Notes: generated by a model not told the origin, from the letters alone. A stretch of DNA of 37,618 nt from Cryobacterium cheniae (GCF_004403395.1 NZ_SOGN01000024.1:1-37618), one strand, 5' to 3'. Numbered from the stretch's first letter, positions 1 to 9,145 are shown. A program made the numbers and translations.

Positions 1-2540
1 CAGCGGCTCCCGCGCGGCGGGCGCTCGGCCGGCCAGGAGCCGCGGGCGGCGCCCACTCGGGCGGCCGGGGACCCCGCCCAGCGTTCGCCCGGTGGCACCG
101 GCCCGGAGACGGCCGAGGCCGGCTCGATCACGGCGCCACGCCCGATGTCGGCGCCGCCGAACAGGGCGCTGCGGGAGCCGACCGTGGCGCCGGCGCCGAT
201 CCGCACCCGCCCGATGCGCAGCACGTCGCCGTCGATCCAGTATCCGGACAGGTCCGTCTCGGGTTCGATGGCCGCCCCCTCGCCGATTTCCAGCATCCCG
301 GTCACCGGCGGCAGGGAGTGCAGGTCCGCGTTCGGGCCGATGCGGGCGCCGAGGGCCCTGGCGTAGTAGCTGATCCACGGGGCACCGGCCAGGCTCACGG
401 CGTCCGAGAGCAGCGCCACCTGCTCGGCGAGCCACAGGCGCAGGTGAACGGACCCGCCGCGCGGGTAGTTGCCCGGTGCCACGCCGCGCAGCAGCAGCCG
501 GGCGGCGACGACGGAGATGACCATCTTGCCGGGCGGGGTGACGAAGATCACGAACCCGAGCGCCACCCACCACCAGGAGATCGTGGGCGCGAAGGAGGCA
601 CCGGCCCAACCGGCGAGCAGGTTGTTCGCCGCCGCCAGGTAGACCAGCCAGCGTGCGCCGACCAGCACGTGCAGCGGCACCCCCAGCAGGGTGAGGGCGA
701 GACCGCTACGCCGGGGTACCGGCAGAACCTCTCGCACCGCGCTCGGTGCCGCGGGTGCGCGGCCGTCGAGCTCGTCGGCGAGGGACCCGATCCGGGGGTA
801 GTCGTAGATGTCGGAGACGCGGGTGTCGGGGAACCGCCCGCGGATGGTCGAGACGAACTGGGCCGCGGAGAGCGATCCGCCGCCGTGGGCGAAGAAGTCC
901 GCGTCGGGGCCGTCGGCCGGCACTCCGAGGATGGCCGCCCAGCCGGCGGCGAGCCACTCAGCCGTGGGCGAGAACGCCTCCGCCTGCTCGCCGCCGGCGG
1001 CCGGCAGCGGCCAGGGCAGGGCGCCGCGGTCAACCTTGCCCGAGGTGCGGGTGGGAAGTTCGTCGACGACATGCAGCAGGGGCACGAGCGCGGCCGGCAG
1101 CTCTTCCCGCAGACGGATGTTGGCCGCCGACCGGTCGAAGACGGCCCCCTCCACCTGGGCGAGGTAGCCGACCAGGATCTGGTTGCCGGCCGGGGTTCTC
1201 TGCACGACCGCGGCGGCCCCGGCCACTCCCGGGAGCGCGCGCAGCGCAGCCTCGATCTCGCCGAGTTCGATCCTCCGGCCGCCGAGCTTGACCTGGTCGT
1301 CGGCCCGGCCGACGAACACGAGGCCCTCCTGTTCGTAGCGCACCAGGTCGCCGCTGCGGTAGGCGCGGTTCCAGCCCAGCTGGGCGTGCGGGGCGTACTT
1401 CTCGGCGTCCTTGCCGGCGTCGAGGTAGCGGGCCAGCCCGACCCCGCCGATGATGAGCTCCCCCGTCTCGCCGTGGGCCACCCGGGTGCCGGCGGCATCC
1501 ACCACGGCGAGGTTCCAACCGGCGAGGGGCAACCCGATCCGCACCGGTCCCCGGCCGTCGAGCAGGGAGGCGCAGGCGACGACGGTGGCTTCGGTCGGGC
1601 CGTAGGTGTTCCAGACCTCCCGCCCGCGCACGGCGAGGCGCGCGGCGAGCTCGGGTGGGCAGGCTTCGCCGCCGAAGATCAGCAGCCGCACCCGCTCCAG
1701 CGATTCCTCCGGCCACAGCGCCGCGAGGGTCGGGACCGTCGACACCACGGTCACGCCGTGCTTGATCAGCCACGGGCCGAGGTCGACGCCCGAGCGCACC
1801 AGGGAACGGGGCGCCGAGACGAGGCAGGCGCCGTTTCGCCAGGCCAGCCACATCTCCTCGCAGGACGCGTCGAAGGCCACGGACAGGCCGGCCAACACCC
1901 GGTCCGCGGGCCCGATCGACTCGGACCGGAGGAACAGGTCGGCCTCCGCGTCGACGAACGCGGCGGCGGAGCGGTGGGCCACCGCCACCCCCTTGGGCAC
2001 CCCGGTGGAGCCGGAGGTGAAGATCACCCAGGCATCATCGTCGGGAGTCGGCATGGCGCCGATGGTGCCGGCGAGGGCCAGGTCGTCGCCGGGCGCCAGC
2101 GTCCGTTCGGCGAACAGTTCCGCGTCGATGCCGCTGCGCACCTCGAACACGCCTCGCGGCCCGATCACCCCCACCACCCGGGCCTCGCCGAACACGAGCC
2201 GGGCGCGTTCCTCGGGGTCGTCGGCGTCGACCGGCACGTAGGCGGCGCCGACCAGGAGGGTCGCCAGGATGGAGAGGTACAGTTCCCGGGTTCCCGACGG
2301 GATCCGGATGCCCACGGTGTCGCCGCGGCGCACCCCGCTGCGGCCCAGCTGCACCGCCTGCTCGGTGACCAGGCGCATCAGGTCCCGGTAGTTGAGGGCC
2401 CCGTCGACGTCTTCGAGGGCGAGGGCGCTCGGATGCCGGGCGGCGGTTTCGAGGAGAATGTCGACGAGGGTGCGGGCCGGAGGTGCGCGGTGTCCGGCCG
2501 CGAGCACGTCCTGGCCGGGCTGAATCGGGGTCAGGGTCAC
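1..2540 (-). CDS. Pls/PosA-type nonribosomal peptide synthetase, 3' end missing
   Basis: Runs from a GTG at 2540 off the left edge; 846 codons are visible. The start is chosen because GAGGAG lies just upstream. Domains in order: AMP-binding adenylation domain (about 25-510) with TSGSTGVPKG at 175-184, YGPTEAT at 313-319, YRSGDLVR at 394-401 and SGKVDRG at 500-506; carrier domain with FFAHGGGSL at 549-557, where Ser556 would carry phosphopantetheine; hydrophobic segments at about 613-640 and 653-684; then a left-handed beta-helix-like repeat region (about 735-825) of the type seen in acyltransferases. There is no condensation or thioesterase domain. Adenylation, carrier, membrane pairs and tandem C-domains is the architecture of epsilon-poly-lysine synthase (Pls) and PosA-type enzymes, which are about 1,300 residues, so roughly a third is missing. 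The family adenylates an amino acid and makes membrane-linked iso-peptides. The substrate cannot be read here. The family is confident, the product is not. Confidence 0.85.
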   Translation of the reverse strand, partial: MTLTPIQPGQDVLAAGHRAPPARTLVDILLETAARHPSALALEDVDGALNYRDLMRLVTEQAVQLGRSGVRRGDTVGIRIPSGTRELYLSILATLLVGAAYVPVDADDPEERARLVFGEARVVGVIGPRGVFEVRSGIDAELFAERTLAPGDDLALAGTIGAMPTPDDDAWVIFTSGSTGVPKGVAVAHRSAAAFVDAEADLFLRSESIGPADRVLAGLSVAFDASCEEMWLAWRNGACLVSAPRSLVRSGVDLGPWLIKHGVTVVSTVPTLAALWPEESLERVRLLIFGGEACPPELAARLAVRGREVWNTYGPTEATVVACASLLDGRGPVRIGLPLAGWNLAVVDAAGTRVAHGETGELIIGGVGLARYLDAGKDAEKYAPHAQLGWNRAYRSGDLVRYEQEGLVFVGRADDQVKLGGRRIELGEIEAALRALPGVAGAAAVVQRTPAGNQILVGYLAQVEGAVFDRSAANIRLREELPAALVPLLHVVDELPTRTSGKVDRGALPWPLPAAGGEQAEAFSPTAEWLAAGWAAILGVPADGPDADFFAHGGGSLSAAQFVSTIRGRFPDTRVSDIYDYPRIGSLADELDGRAPAAPSAVREVLPVPRRSGLALTLLGVPLHVLVGARWLVYLAAANNLLAGWAGASFAPTISWWWVALGFVIFVTPPGKMVISVVAARLLLRGVAPGNYPRGGSVHLRLWLAEQVALLSDAVSLAGAPWISYYARALGARIGPNADLHSLPPVTGMLEIGEGAAIEPETDLSGYWIDGDVLRIGRVRIGAGATVGSRSALFGGADIGRGAVIEPASAVSGPVPPGERWAGSPAARVGAARGSWPAERPPRGSR

Positions 2541-2601
2541 GCAGGCTCCTCGTCGGGGTCGCGATGCCAGTCACCGCGCGCCATCAGTTTAGAACGCTCG
2601 G

Positions 2602-2638
2602 GTGACGGGGAGGTGTCCGTTACCGGACCCCGCGTCAC
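2602..2638 (-). terminator. Nested hairpin between the HAD gene and the synthetase gene
   Basis: GTGAC at 2602-2606 pairs with GTCAC at 2634-2638. Inside it, GGG pairs with CCC and GTCCG (2615-2619) pairs with CGGAC (2624-2628) around a four-base loop. It lies just after the HAD stop on the minus strand. There is no U-tract, so a terminator role is inferred from position only. Confidence 0.35.
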
Positions 2639-2662
2639 TCGCTTCGTGGGCGCGCCTCCCGG

Positions 2663-3520
2663 TCAGACCAGACCGTTTCGGCGGAAGGCGTTCCAGACGC
2701 CGTCCTCGAGCACGGAGGTGGTGACCTCGTCGGCGTGGGCCTTGACGGCATCCGTGGCGTTGCCCATGGCGATGCCGACCCCGCAGACCTGCAGCATCTC
2801 GATGTCGTTGCTGCTGTCGCCGATGCCGATGGCGGATGCCGCGTCGAGGCCGAGCCGGTCGAGCAGCCGCAGGATCGTGGAACCCTTGTTCACGCCGTTG
2901 AGCGTCACCTCGCCGCTGCCGCGGCCCATGTGCGGGATGGTGCCGGTGATGACATGGAAGTCAGCGCTGAGCGCTTCCGAAACACGGTCGTACGCCCGGA
3001 GGTCGCCGGCGAGGAACACCGACTTGGCGATGCCCGTGAGGCTGTACGGGCGAACATCGGCGAAAGCCTTCAGCGCCGGGTTTGCAGCGGCACCGGTGAC
3101 GGATGCCGGGTCGGACGCGGTTCCCGCCTGCCGTCTGCTGTCGGACGCGTAATACTCCGCGAAGCGGTCGTGCACGCCGGGGCTCGGGTAGAGCTCGTCG
3201 AAGGACTGCAGGTAGAAGTCATACCCGGACTCCTCGTAGAAGCCGATCATCCGGGTGACCGCTTCTGCGGGCATCGTGCGTTCGATCACAAGGTCATCGC
3301 CGATTTCCGCGAACCCTCCGCCGGAGCTGATGGCTCCGTCGAATCCGATCTCACGGATCGCCGGGTAGATCTCGACCGACGCCCGCCCCGTGCTGAGGTA
3401 CACCAGGTGCCCGTTGTGTCTGGCGGTGCGCACCGCCTCGATGGTCGAGTCTGCGATCTCCGAGCCGGTCTCGATCAGGGTGCCGTCGACGTCGACGAAT
3501 GCGATGCGGGGGGAAATCAT
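2663..3520 (-). CDS. HAD-IIB (Cof-type) phosphatase
   Basis: 285 residues from the ATG at 3520, preceded by GGAG. An ATG at 3592 would add 24 residues with no family support, so it was rejected. The product opens with ISPRIAFVDVDGTLIETG, giving HAD motif I (DVDGT; the first Asp is the nucleophile). Motif II is YLSTGR, a conserved Lys lies in NGVNKGST, and motif IV is GIGDSSNDIEML, which binds Mg2+. The large insert between motifs II and III is the IIB-type cap. Members are soluble phosphatases of sugar phosphates, flavin precursors or similar small molecules, and the substrate cannot be told from sequence. It is upstream of the Pls-like gene on the same strand (122-bp gap with a hairpin), so co-transcription is possible but unproven. 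Confidence 0.85.
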   Translation of the reverse strand: MISPRIAFVDVDGTLIETGSEIADSTIEAVRTARHNGHLVYLSTGRASVEIYPAIREIGFDGAISSGGGFAEIGDDLVIERTMPAEAVTRMIGFYEESGYDFYLQSFDELYPSPGVHDRFAEYYASDSRRQAGTASDPASVTGAAANPALKAFADVRPYSLTGIAKSVFLAGDLRAYDRVSEALSADFHVITGTIPHMGRGSGEVTLNGVNKGSTILRLLDRLGLDAASAIGIGDSSNDIEMLQVCGVGIAMGNATDAVKAHADEVTTSVLEDGVWNAFRRNGLV

Positions 3521-3781
3521 GAGGTGCTCCAGACGAGGTCGTCTCCGGGCCGTTGCATCATCGGAGACGACCGGAGCGGGGTGATCGTGCATGACGACGC
3601 TATCTGAGATTCAGTTCCATGCTCCACGACGGCACCCGCACTCCCGACGACACCCCACAATCGCCCGACGAAAAGTGGCATTCCTTTCCGATGACCCTCG
3701 TCGGGTGATTACTGTTGATCGGGGGTGCAACCCCGCCTTCGGGGGCCTCCTTCGAAGTTACTGGATCTGAAGGGGACGGCC

Positions 3782-6136
3782 ATGGTGAGCAAGACTCCGA
3801 AAATTGAGGAAGCCGACGAGAGCCAACTCGAGGTCAGTAAGCCCAAGGAATGGGCCGCCGGAATCCCCGGCGTAGTGCATTCCCTTGTGCCGGCGCTCGA
3901 GCACATGGGAGTCGACCGCACCCGGAAGACATTGCTTGCCATGAATCAGAAGAAGGGCTTCGACTGCCCCAGTTGCGCCTGGCCTGACCCGCACCACCGC
4001 AAGGCGTTCGAATTTTGCGAGGAGGGCGCCAAAGCCGTCACCTGGGAGGCGACTCCCGTCGTCATCGGTCCTGACTTCTGGGCCGAGCATTCCGTGAGCG
4101 ACTTGCGGGGACGAAGCGAGTACTGGCTTGGCATACAGGGCCGGCTGACCGAGCCCGTTTACAAGCCCGCCGGTGAGGACCACTACCGCCCCATCCCCTG
4201 GGACGAGGCAATCGAACTGGTCGCCACGAAGCTCAACGCCCTGGCCTCCCCGGAGGACGCGGCCTTCTACACCAGCGGCCGCACGTCCAACGAGGCGGCG
4301 TTCCTGTACCAGCTGTTCGTGCGCGGTTACGGCACCAATAATCTGCCGGACTGTTCGAACATGTGCCACGAGTCCTCCGGCTGGGGCATGGGCCAGACAA
4401 TTGGCATCGGCAAGGCAACGGTCACCTTTGACGATTTTGCGGCGGCGGACCTGATCATTTTGATGGGTCAGAACCCGGGCACGAACCATCCCCGAATGCT
4501 CAACGAGCTGGAGGCCTGCAAGCGCAATGGAGGCTCCCTGGTCGCTGTGAACCCCCTGCCCGAGGCGGGGCTGAAGCGGTACAAGAATCCGCAGACGGTC
4601 CGCGGCGTCGCCGGTAAAGGCACCGAATTGGCCGACCAGTTCCTGCAGATCAGGCTTGGCGGCGACATGGCCCTACTTCAGGCCGTTTCCAAACGGGTAC
4701 TCGAGGCCGAGGCCCGGAACCCCGGCACGGTTTTGGACCACACGTTTTTGGCGGAGCACTGCGAAGGCCTTGAAGACCTGAAAGAGCACCTTGCTCAGCT
4801 CGACGAGCAGGAGGTGCTCGACGCGACCGGTCTGCGGATCGAGGAGATCGACGAGCTCGCCGAGCGCTACCTGAAAGCGGACAAGGTCATCATCACCTGG
4901 GCCATGGGTATCACGCAGCAGAAGAAGGGGGTCGCCACCATCAAGGAGATCATCAACCTGCTGCTGCTGCGCGGCAACATCGGCAAGCCTGGGGCCGGTG
5001 CGTCCCCGATCCGCGGCCACAGCAACGTCCAGGGCGACCGGACCATGGGCATCTGGGAGCAGATGCCCCCTGCGTTCATGGACGCCCTGGGGAGGGAGTT
5101 CGACTTCGAACCTCCACGGCAGCACGGTGCCGACGCCGTGGAAACGATCCGTCGCATGCGGGAAGGAAAAATCAAGTTCTTTCTGGCCCTCGGTGGAAAC
5201 CTGGTAGCGGCGATCTCGGACACGCAGGCAGCGGAAGCGGCGATGGAAAATTGTGACTTCACCGCCCAGATCTCCATCAAGCTCAACCGTTCCCACACCG
5301 TCACCGGCAAAGCAGCCCTCATCCTCCCCACGATGGGCCGGACTGAGATCGACGTTCAGGAGACCGGCACGCAGTTCATCTCCGTCGAGGACACCGTGTG
5401 CGCGGTGCACGCGTCCTGGGGCACTGTGGAACCTGTTGCGCACACACTCCTGTCCGAAGTCACGATCATTTCTCGGCTCGCCAAAGCGACCCTCGGTGAC
5501 AGGATCAACGCCGACTGGGACGGCTTCGAGAAGAATTATGACTTGATCCGCGATCACATTTCCCGGGTCGTGGAGGGGTGTGAGAATTACAACGAGCGGA
5601 TCCGGGAAGACGGCGGCTTCATCATGCCGAACGGCCCCCGCGATTCCCGCACCTTCAACACACCCACCGGCAAAGCCGTGTTGACCGCGAACGACTTGGA
5701 GCCGGTGGAACGGCCCGTGGGGACCCTGATCCTGCAGACCCTGCGTTCCCATGATCAGTGGAATACGACCATCTACGGCTTCAACGATCGATACCGCGGC
5801 ATCCGGAAGGGCCGCGACGTCATCATGGTCAACGCCGAAGACATCACCGAACTCGGTTTGGCCGACGGACAGCTGGTGGACATCGTCGGCGAGTACAAGG
5901 ACGGCAAAAATCGCGTACTGCGAAAATTCCGCGTGGTCTCCTACCCGACGCCGCGCGGGTGCGCCGCTGCTTACTATCCGGAGGCCAACGTCCTGGTGCC
6001 GCTTGATCACGTCGCGGATGGCAGCAACACGCCGGTCTCGAAGGCGGTCATCGTTCGCCTGAAGCCGTCCGAGTCCGTGGCTGAACCGGCTGGGCCGGCG
6101 GCGACGACCAGTGCCGGGACAGCCGCCCCGGCCTAG
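3782..6136 (+). CDS. FdhF/YdeP-family molybdopterin oxidoreductase
   Basis: 784 residues from the ATG at 3782, which has AAGGGGA in front. A GTG at 3725 is in frame but lacks an RBS and would add 19 unlike residues. The family signature CPSCAWPDP sits at 62-70, and DCSNMCHESSG at 190-200 is where formate dehydrogenase H has its metal-binding Sec/Cys; Cys195 is the likely molybdenum ligand. The full four-cysteine set for the N-terminal [4Fe-4S] cluster is not evident (Cys62, Cys65 and Cys79 only). The length and C-terminal MopB-type domain fit TIGR01701-type proteins (E. coli YdeP, linked there to acid resistance). A bis-MGD cofactor is expected; formate as substrate is not established for this branch. 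The Ala/Thr-rich tail is probably disordered. No fdhD or cofactor gene is adjacent apart from the convergent DUF6457 gene. Confidence 0.88.
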   Translation: MVSKTPKIEEADESQLEVSKPKEWAAGIPGVVHSLVPALEHMGVDRTRKTLLAMNQKKGFDCPSCAWPDPHHRKAFEFCEEGAKAVTWEATPVVIGPDFWAEHSVSDLRGRSEYWLGIQGRLTEPVYKPAGEDHYRPIPWDEAIELVATKLNALASPEDAAFYTSGRTSNEAAFLYQLFVRGYGTNNLPDCSNMCHESSGWGMGQTIGIGKATVTFDDFAAADLIILMGQNPGTNHPRMLNELEACKRNGGSLVAVNPLPEAGLKRYKNPQTVRGVAGKGTELADQFLQIRLGGDMALLQAVSKRVLEAEARNPGTVLDHTFLAEHCEGLEDLKEHLAQLDEQEVLDATGLRIEEIDELAERYLKADKVIITWAMGITQQKKGVATIKEIINLLLLRGNIGKPGAGASPIRGHSNVQGDRTMGIWEQMPPAFMDALGREFDFEPPRQHGADAVETIRRMREGKIKFFLALGGNLVAAISDTQAAEAAMENCDFTAQISIKLNRSHTVTGKAALILPTMGRTEIDVQETGTQFISVEDTVCAVHASWGTVEPVAHTLLSEVTIISRLAKATLGDRINADWDGFEKNYDLIRDHISRVVEGCENYNERIREDGGFIMPNGPRDSRTFNTPTGKAVLTANDLEPVERPVGTLILQTLRSHDQWNTTIYGFNDRYRGIRKGRDVIMVNAEDITELGLADGQLVDIVGEYKDGKNRVLRKFRVVSYPTPRGCAAAYYPEANVLVPLDHVADGSNTPVSKAVIVRLKPSESVAEPAGPAATTSAGTAAPA

Positions 6137-6141
6137 CGCCT

Positions 6142-6456
6142 TTACTGGGCTGAGTCCACCCAGCCCTGGTTGTCCGGGCCGCCCTGAGTGCCATCGGCCA
6201 CGAGCCCGTGGACCTTCTTCAGGGCGGTCTCGACGGCGGACTGAACGTTCTTCTTGCCGCTATTGGTCGCCTGTCCGGCAGCGAAGCCCACAATGAAGGT
6301 ACTGACGGGTCCGGCGGAGGGACTCACCGACCGTGATTCCTCGGCCAGCCGCAGGATCGCCTGGGTGTCGACTTCGAGGTCCAGGATCTGCAGGGCCTGC
6401 GTCAGCCGTCGACTCCACTGGTCCAGGGCCAGCTCTTCCTCGGATGAAACGGTCAT
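6142..6456 (-). CDS. DUF6457 domain protein
   Basis: 104 residues from the ATG at 6456, with AGAGGAG upstream. It begins EEELALDQWSRRLTQALQIL and has the pattern of the small helical DUF6457 family, including SAGPVSTFIVGFAAG in the middle. In many actinobacteria this domain is found alone or fused behind a MobA-like nucleotidyltransferase, so a link to molybdenum cofactor enzymes is plausible. That fits its position, tail to tail with the molybdopterin oxidoreductase with only 5 bp between the two stop codons. No catalytic residues are recognised and the molecular function is unknown. Confidence 0.75.
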   Translation of the reverse strand: MTVSSEEELALDQWSRRLTQALQILDLEVDTQAILRLAEESRSVSPSAGPVSTFIVGFAAGQATNSGKKNVQSAVETALKKVHGLVADGTQGGPDNQGWVDSAQ

Positions 6457-6597
6457 CGGTTCTCCTCTTCTGGTGGCTCATCCCGGAAGGCCCCGAAACA
6501 GCATCCGTCAAGACTGGCACCGCCGGCGGCAATGCACAACGCGGGGCGCAGGGCGGGGGTGACGAGACTTATTTCGGGGCTTGCCAGGGACGCGCGT

Positions 6598-7677
6598 TCA
6601 TTTCTTCTTCTTCGGTTCGGGGTCGTCACTCGTCTTGCTCTTCAGCCGCAGTCGTCGGCCGAGTGTGATATCCTCACGGGCCTTGTCGGCGGCCTTGTCG
6701 CTCTTGCGGGTGTCCCGCGGCGGCAGCTGGATCTCTTCTTCGGCGGCGATGCCCGCCTGCAGCTGCCGGCCCCGTTCCAGTTCGGCGTCGAATTCGGCGC
6801 CGAGAAGCAGGGCGAGGTTGGCTATCCAGAGCCAGAGCAGGAACACCACGATGCCGGCCAGGGAACCGTAGGTGCGGTCGTAGCTGGAGAAGTTGGCGAC
6901 GTAGAGGCCGAACAGGAACGAGGAGATCACCAGGGTGATGAGCGCGAGTAACGCACCCAGGCTGATCCACCGGAACTTGGGCTGCTGGGCGTTGGGTGTT
7001 GCGTAGTACAGGATGGCGATGATCAATACGGCTGCCAGCGCCAGGATGGGCCACTTGATCACGGACCAGACGATCTGCACGGTCTGCCCCAATCCGAGCG
7101 CGCTGCCGAGGGCGTCGGTGACCGGACCCGACACGATCAGGGCAACGAGCACCACCACGATGAGCAGAATGCAGATCACGGTCACGCCCAGTTGCATCGG
7201 GCGCAGCTTCCAGAACGGCCGGCCCTCGTCGATTTCGTAGATGCGGTTCATGGCCCGGCTGAACGCACCGACGTACCCGGATGCCGACCATAGGGCCAGC
7301 AGGATGCCCACGACGAGGGCGACGCCGGCCGCCGGCGACGAGCTGAACTGCTCGAGCGGGCCCCGCAGCGTGTCGGCGGTCCCGCCGGGGGCGACCTGGT
7401 CGATGAGTGAGAGAATCGAGTTCGTCGAGTTCGCCCCCTGACCGAACACTCCCAGGAGCGAGACGAGCGCGATCAGTGCGGGGAAGATCGACAGCACGGC
7501 GTAGTAGGTGAGGGCGGCGGCGAGGTCGGGGCATTGATCGACCGAGAACTCACGCAGGGTCTTGCGCAGCACATACTTCCAGGACGGCTTCGCGATCTCG
7601 CTCAGGGAATCGGGTTTGCGGGAATCGTCGGGCGCCGGGGCCCCATCGCTCTTTTCGCGGGTGGTGTTTCTAACCAT
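6598..7677 (-). CDS. YihY/BrkB (virulence factor BrkB) family membrane protein
   Basis: 359 residues from the ATG at 7677, with GAGGAG upstream. After a charged N-terminal tail the protein has about six hydrophobic spans, beginning with the family motif DLAAALTYYAVLSIFPALIA at about residue 55. Later spans include GVTVICILLIVVVLVALIV and GIVVFLLWLWIANLALLLG, followed by the typical GAEFDAELER. The C-terminus is a charged cytoplasmic tail ending in four lysines. YihY/BrkB proteins are integral inner-membrane proteins once annotated as ribonuclease BN; that assignment was withdrawn, and their transport or structural role is unresolved. It is transcribed alone, with tRNA-Arg upstream on the same strand. 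Confidence 0.9.
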   Translation of the reverse strand: MVRNTTREKSDGAPAPDDSRKPDSLSEIAKPSWKYVLRKTLREFSVDQCPDLAAALTYYAVLSIFPALIALVSLLGVFGQGANSTNSILSLIDQVAPGGTADTLRGPLEQFSSSPAAGVALVVGILLALWSASGYVGAFSRAMNRIYEIDEGRPFWKLRPMQLGVTVICILLIVVVLVALIVSGPVTDALGSALGLGQTVQIVWSVIKWPILALAAVLIIAILYYATPNAQQPKFRWISLGALLALITLVISSFLFGLYVANFSSYDRTYGSLAGIVVFLLWLWIANLALLLGAEFDAELERGRQLQAGIAAEEEIQLPPRDTRKSDKAADKAREDITLGRRLRLKSKTSDDPEPKKKK

Positions 7678-7789
7678 GGGGTGCTCTCCTCGGCTTCGCC
7701 AACGAACGATTTCTGATGGAGGTATGCCCGCCGCTTGCGGAACGGATCGGCGACGAAGCGATGCCGCTGCATCGACAGGTGAATCCGGG

Positions 7790-7861
7790 TGCCCCTGGAG
7801 GGATTCGAACCCCCAACCGTTTCCTTAGGACGGAACTGCTCTTCCGTTGAGCTACAGAGGC
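7790..7861 (-). tRNA. tRNA-Arg (anticodon CCU)
   Basis: On the minus strand the acceptor stem GCCTCTG pairs with CAGGGGC (one G-U), the D-arm is GCTC/GAGC, and the anticodon loop GTCCTAA places CCT at positions 34-36. The T-arm is GGGGG-TTCGAAT-CCCTC, and the discriminator is A. The closing pair of the anticodon stem is a G-A mismatch. CCA is not encoded. It reads AGG codons. Confidence 0.93.
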
Positions 7862-8004
7862 TGGCCCTTGAAGTTTAGCGGTTGTCCGCCGCCGCCGCAG
7901 CGCATCCGCCGTCTCGCGGCGCAGGGCAGAGAGAGCGGCGCACGTTCCACCTTGCGCCCGCTTCCACAGGGTGCGCCACGGGGCAGCGCAGCAGGGGCCG
8001 CGCG

Positions 8005-8018
8005 GCCGGTTCGCCGGC
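8005..8018 (-). terminator. Short hairpin just after the CHAP gene
   Basis: GCCGG (8005-8009) pairs with CCGGC (8014-8018) around a four-base loop, two bases past the CHAP stop codon. There is no U-tract. Position is the only support. Confidence 0.25.
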
Positions 8019-8020
8019 GG

Positions 8021-9064
8021 CTACTTGGGCGGGTAGAGGAAGAGCGGAACCTCACTGGCCGACACGGTGCGTGTGTTGTACGCGTGGCTGCCGTTCCAGT
8101 TGTATTCCTCGAGCACGACCGAACCGTCGCTGTTGACCGACTGCACATAGGCGACGTGGTTGTAGTTGAACCAGGCGACCGCGCCCACGACGGGAGTGTC
8201 ACCGGTGGCCCAGCCGTGGTCGGCCCAGGCGCCGGCCCAGGCGCTCCCGTCTCCGCCGCCGGGGGTGAGGTTGCCCCAGGTCCAGGTCCATGGGGAGCCG
8301 CTCGACCCGGCGTCGCGATTGAGCCGCCACGCCACGAAATCCACGCATTCGCGGTAGTAGTAGCCGAGCGGGGACAGTCCGCCGCCCTGGTCGTCGGTGG
8401 CCCGGTCGTACCAGGGGTAGTCGTCGCCTTCGGCCCGCACGCTGTAGACGGCGAAGTCGGCGGCGGCCGATCGGGTCGCCGCGGCGGACTCCTGCGCAGC
8501 CAGGGAAGCCTGCGCGGCCTGCGCGGCCTGCGCGCGCTGGGCTGCGGCACCGCGCTGGGCGAGTTCCTCGGTCGTGGTCGCCGTGAAGCCGTCGCGGGCG
8601 ACGGTGATGGCGGCGGCGCCACTGGCCACGGTGACACCCTGCGCCTCGGCACCCGACGAGGTCGCGGCGGCGGTTTCGCTGCCGCCGGGCGAGAACGCAT
8701 AGGCGGGAAGACCGGCGGTGAGGAATAGTCCGGGGATGGCCAGCAGGGTCACCGCGATCTTCAGCGGCCTCCGCCGATGCGACCGGGGCACCGGGCGGGC
8801 GGCGGCGACTCTCGGCGGCGTGACCGGCGCGAGCCGATTGCTCCGCGTCACGATCGACGCCACGTCGACGTCTGGAATTGCGGTTTTCGCGCCCACATCC
8901 CGGATGCGAACGCCAACCGGCACCTCCACGCTCACCGGACTGATCACGGTGGCGTCCGCCTGGGCCGACGTTGCCTCGCGGTGCGCACGCAGCTCGCGGC
9001 GCGTGGGAGGAGAAATCGGGGTCTCTGGCGAACCAGAAGTGCCAGGTACGCCGGACTGGGGCAA
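8021..9064 (-). CDS. Exported CHAP-domain peptidoglycan hydrolase
   Basis: 347 residues from a TTG at 9064; AGAGGA seven bases upstream supports this rare start. The N-terminus carries TRRELRAHRE, common in Microbacteriaceae exported proteins. A long cytoplasmic stretch leads to a hydrophobic segment at about 102-123 (ending AYA, a plausible cleavage or anchor point). Residues 156-169 (VARDGFTATTTEELA) match a segment of the NlpC/P60 protein at 10031-10915. A Gln/Ala-rich helical linker (about 165-205) precedes the CHAP domain (about 212-347) with Cys240 in YYRECVDFVAWRLN and His303 in NHVAYV. CHAP enzymes are amidases or endopeptidases of peptidoglycan. A direct repeat of CGTTACA upstream may be a regulator site. 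Confidence 0.88.
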   Translation of the reverse strand: MPQSGVPGTSGSPETPISPPTRRELRAHREATSAQADATVISPVSVEVPVGVRIRDVGAKTAIPDVDVASIVTRSNRLAPVTPPRVAAARPVPRSHRRRPLKIAVTLLAIPGLFLTAGLPAYAFSPGGSETAAATSSGAEAQGVTVASGAAAITVARDGFTATTTEELAQRGAAAQRAQAAQAAQASLAAQESAAATRSAAADFAVYSVRAEGDDYPWYDRATDDQGGGLSPLGYYYRECVDFVAWRLNRDAGSSGSPWTWTWGNLTPGGGDGSAWAGAWADHGWATGDTPVVGAVAWFNYNHVAYVQSVNSDGSVVLEEYNWNGSHAYNTRTVSASEVPLFLYPPK

Positions 9065-9145
9065 AAGATGATCCTCTAACGCACCAAGATCGGAGTTCGG
9101 CGCTCTCCAACCTTAGGGGACCAGGACCGGGAAGTCACTTTCTGG

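Noticed and set aside
318..3152. Very long open frame on the plus strand (over 900 codons) opposite the synthetase gene
   Set aside because: Codon content is Gly/Arg/Asp-rich with no domain, and the minus strand carries clear adenylation and carrier motifs. It is a high-GC shadow.
4340..4400. Selenocysteine in the formate-dehydrogenase-like protein
   Set aside because: The ligand position is an ordinary Cys codon (TGC), with no in-frame TGA.
7790..7861. tRNA-Arg as an integration site of a mobile element
   Set aside because: No integrase, direct repeat of the tRNA 3' end or foreign-looking DNA is next to it.
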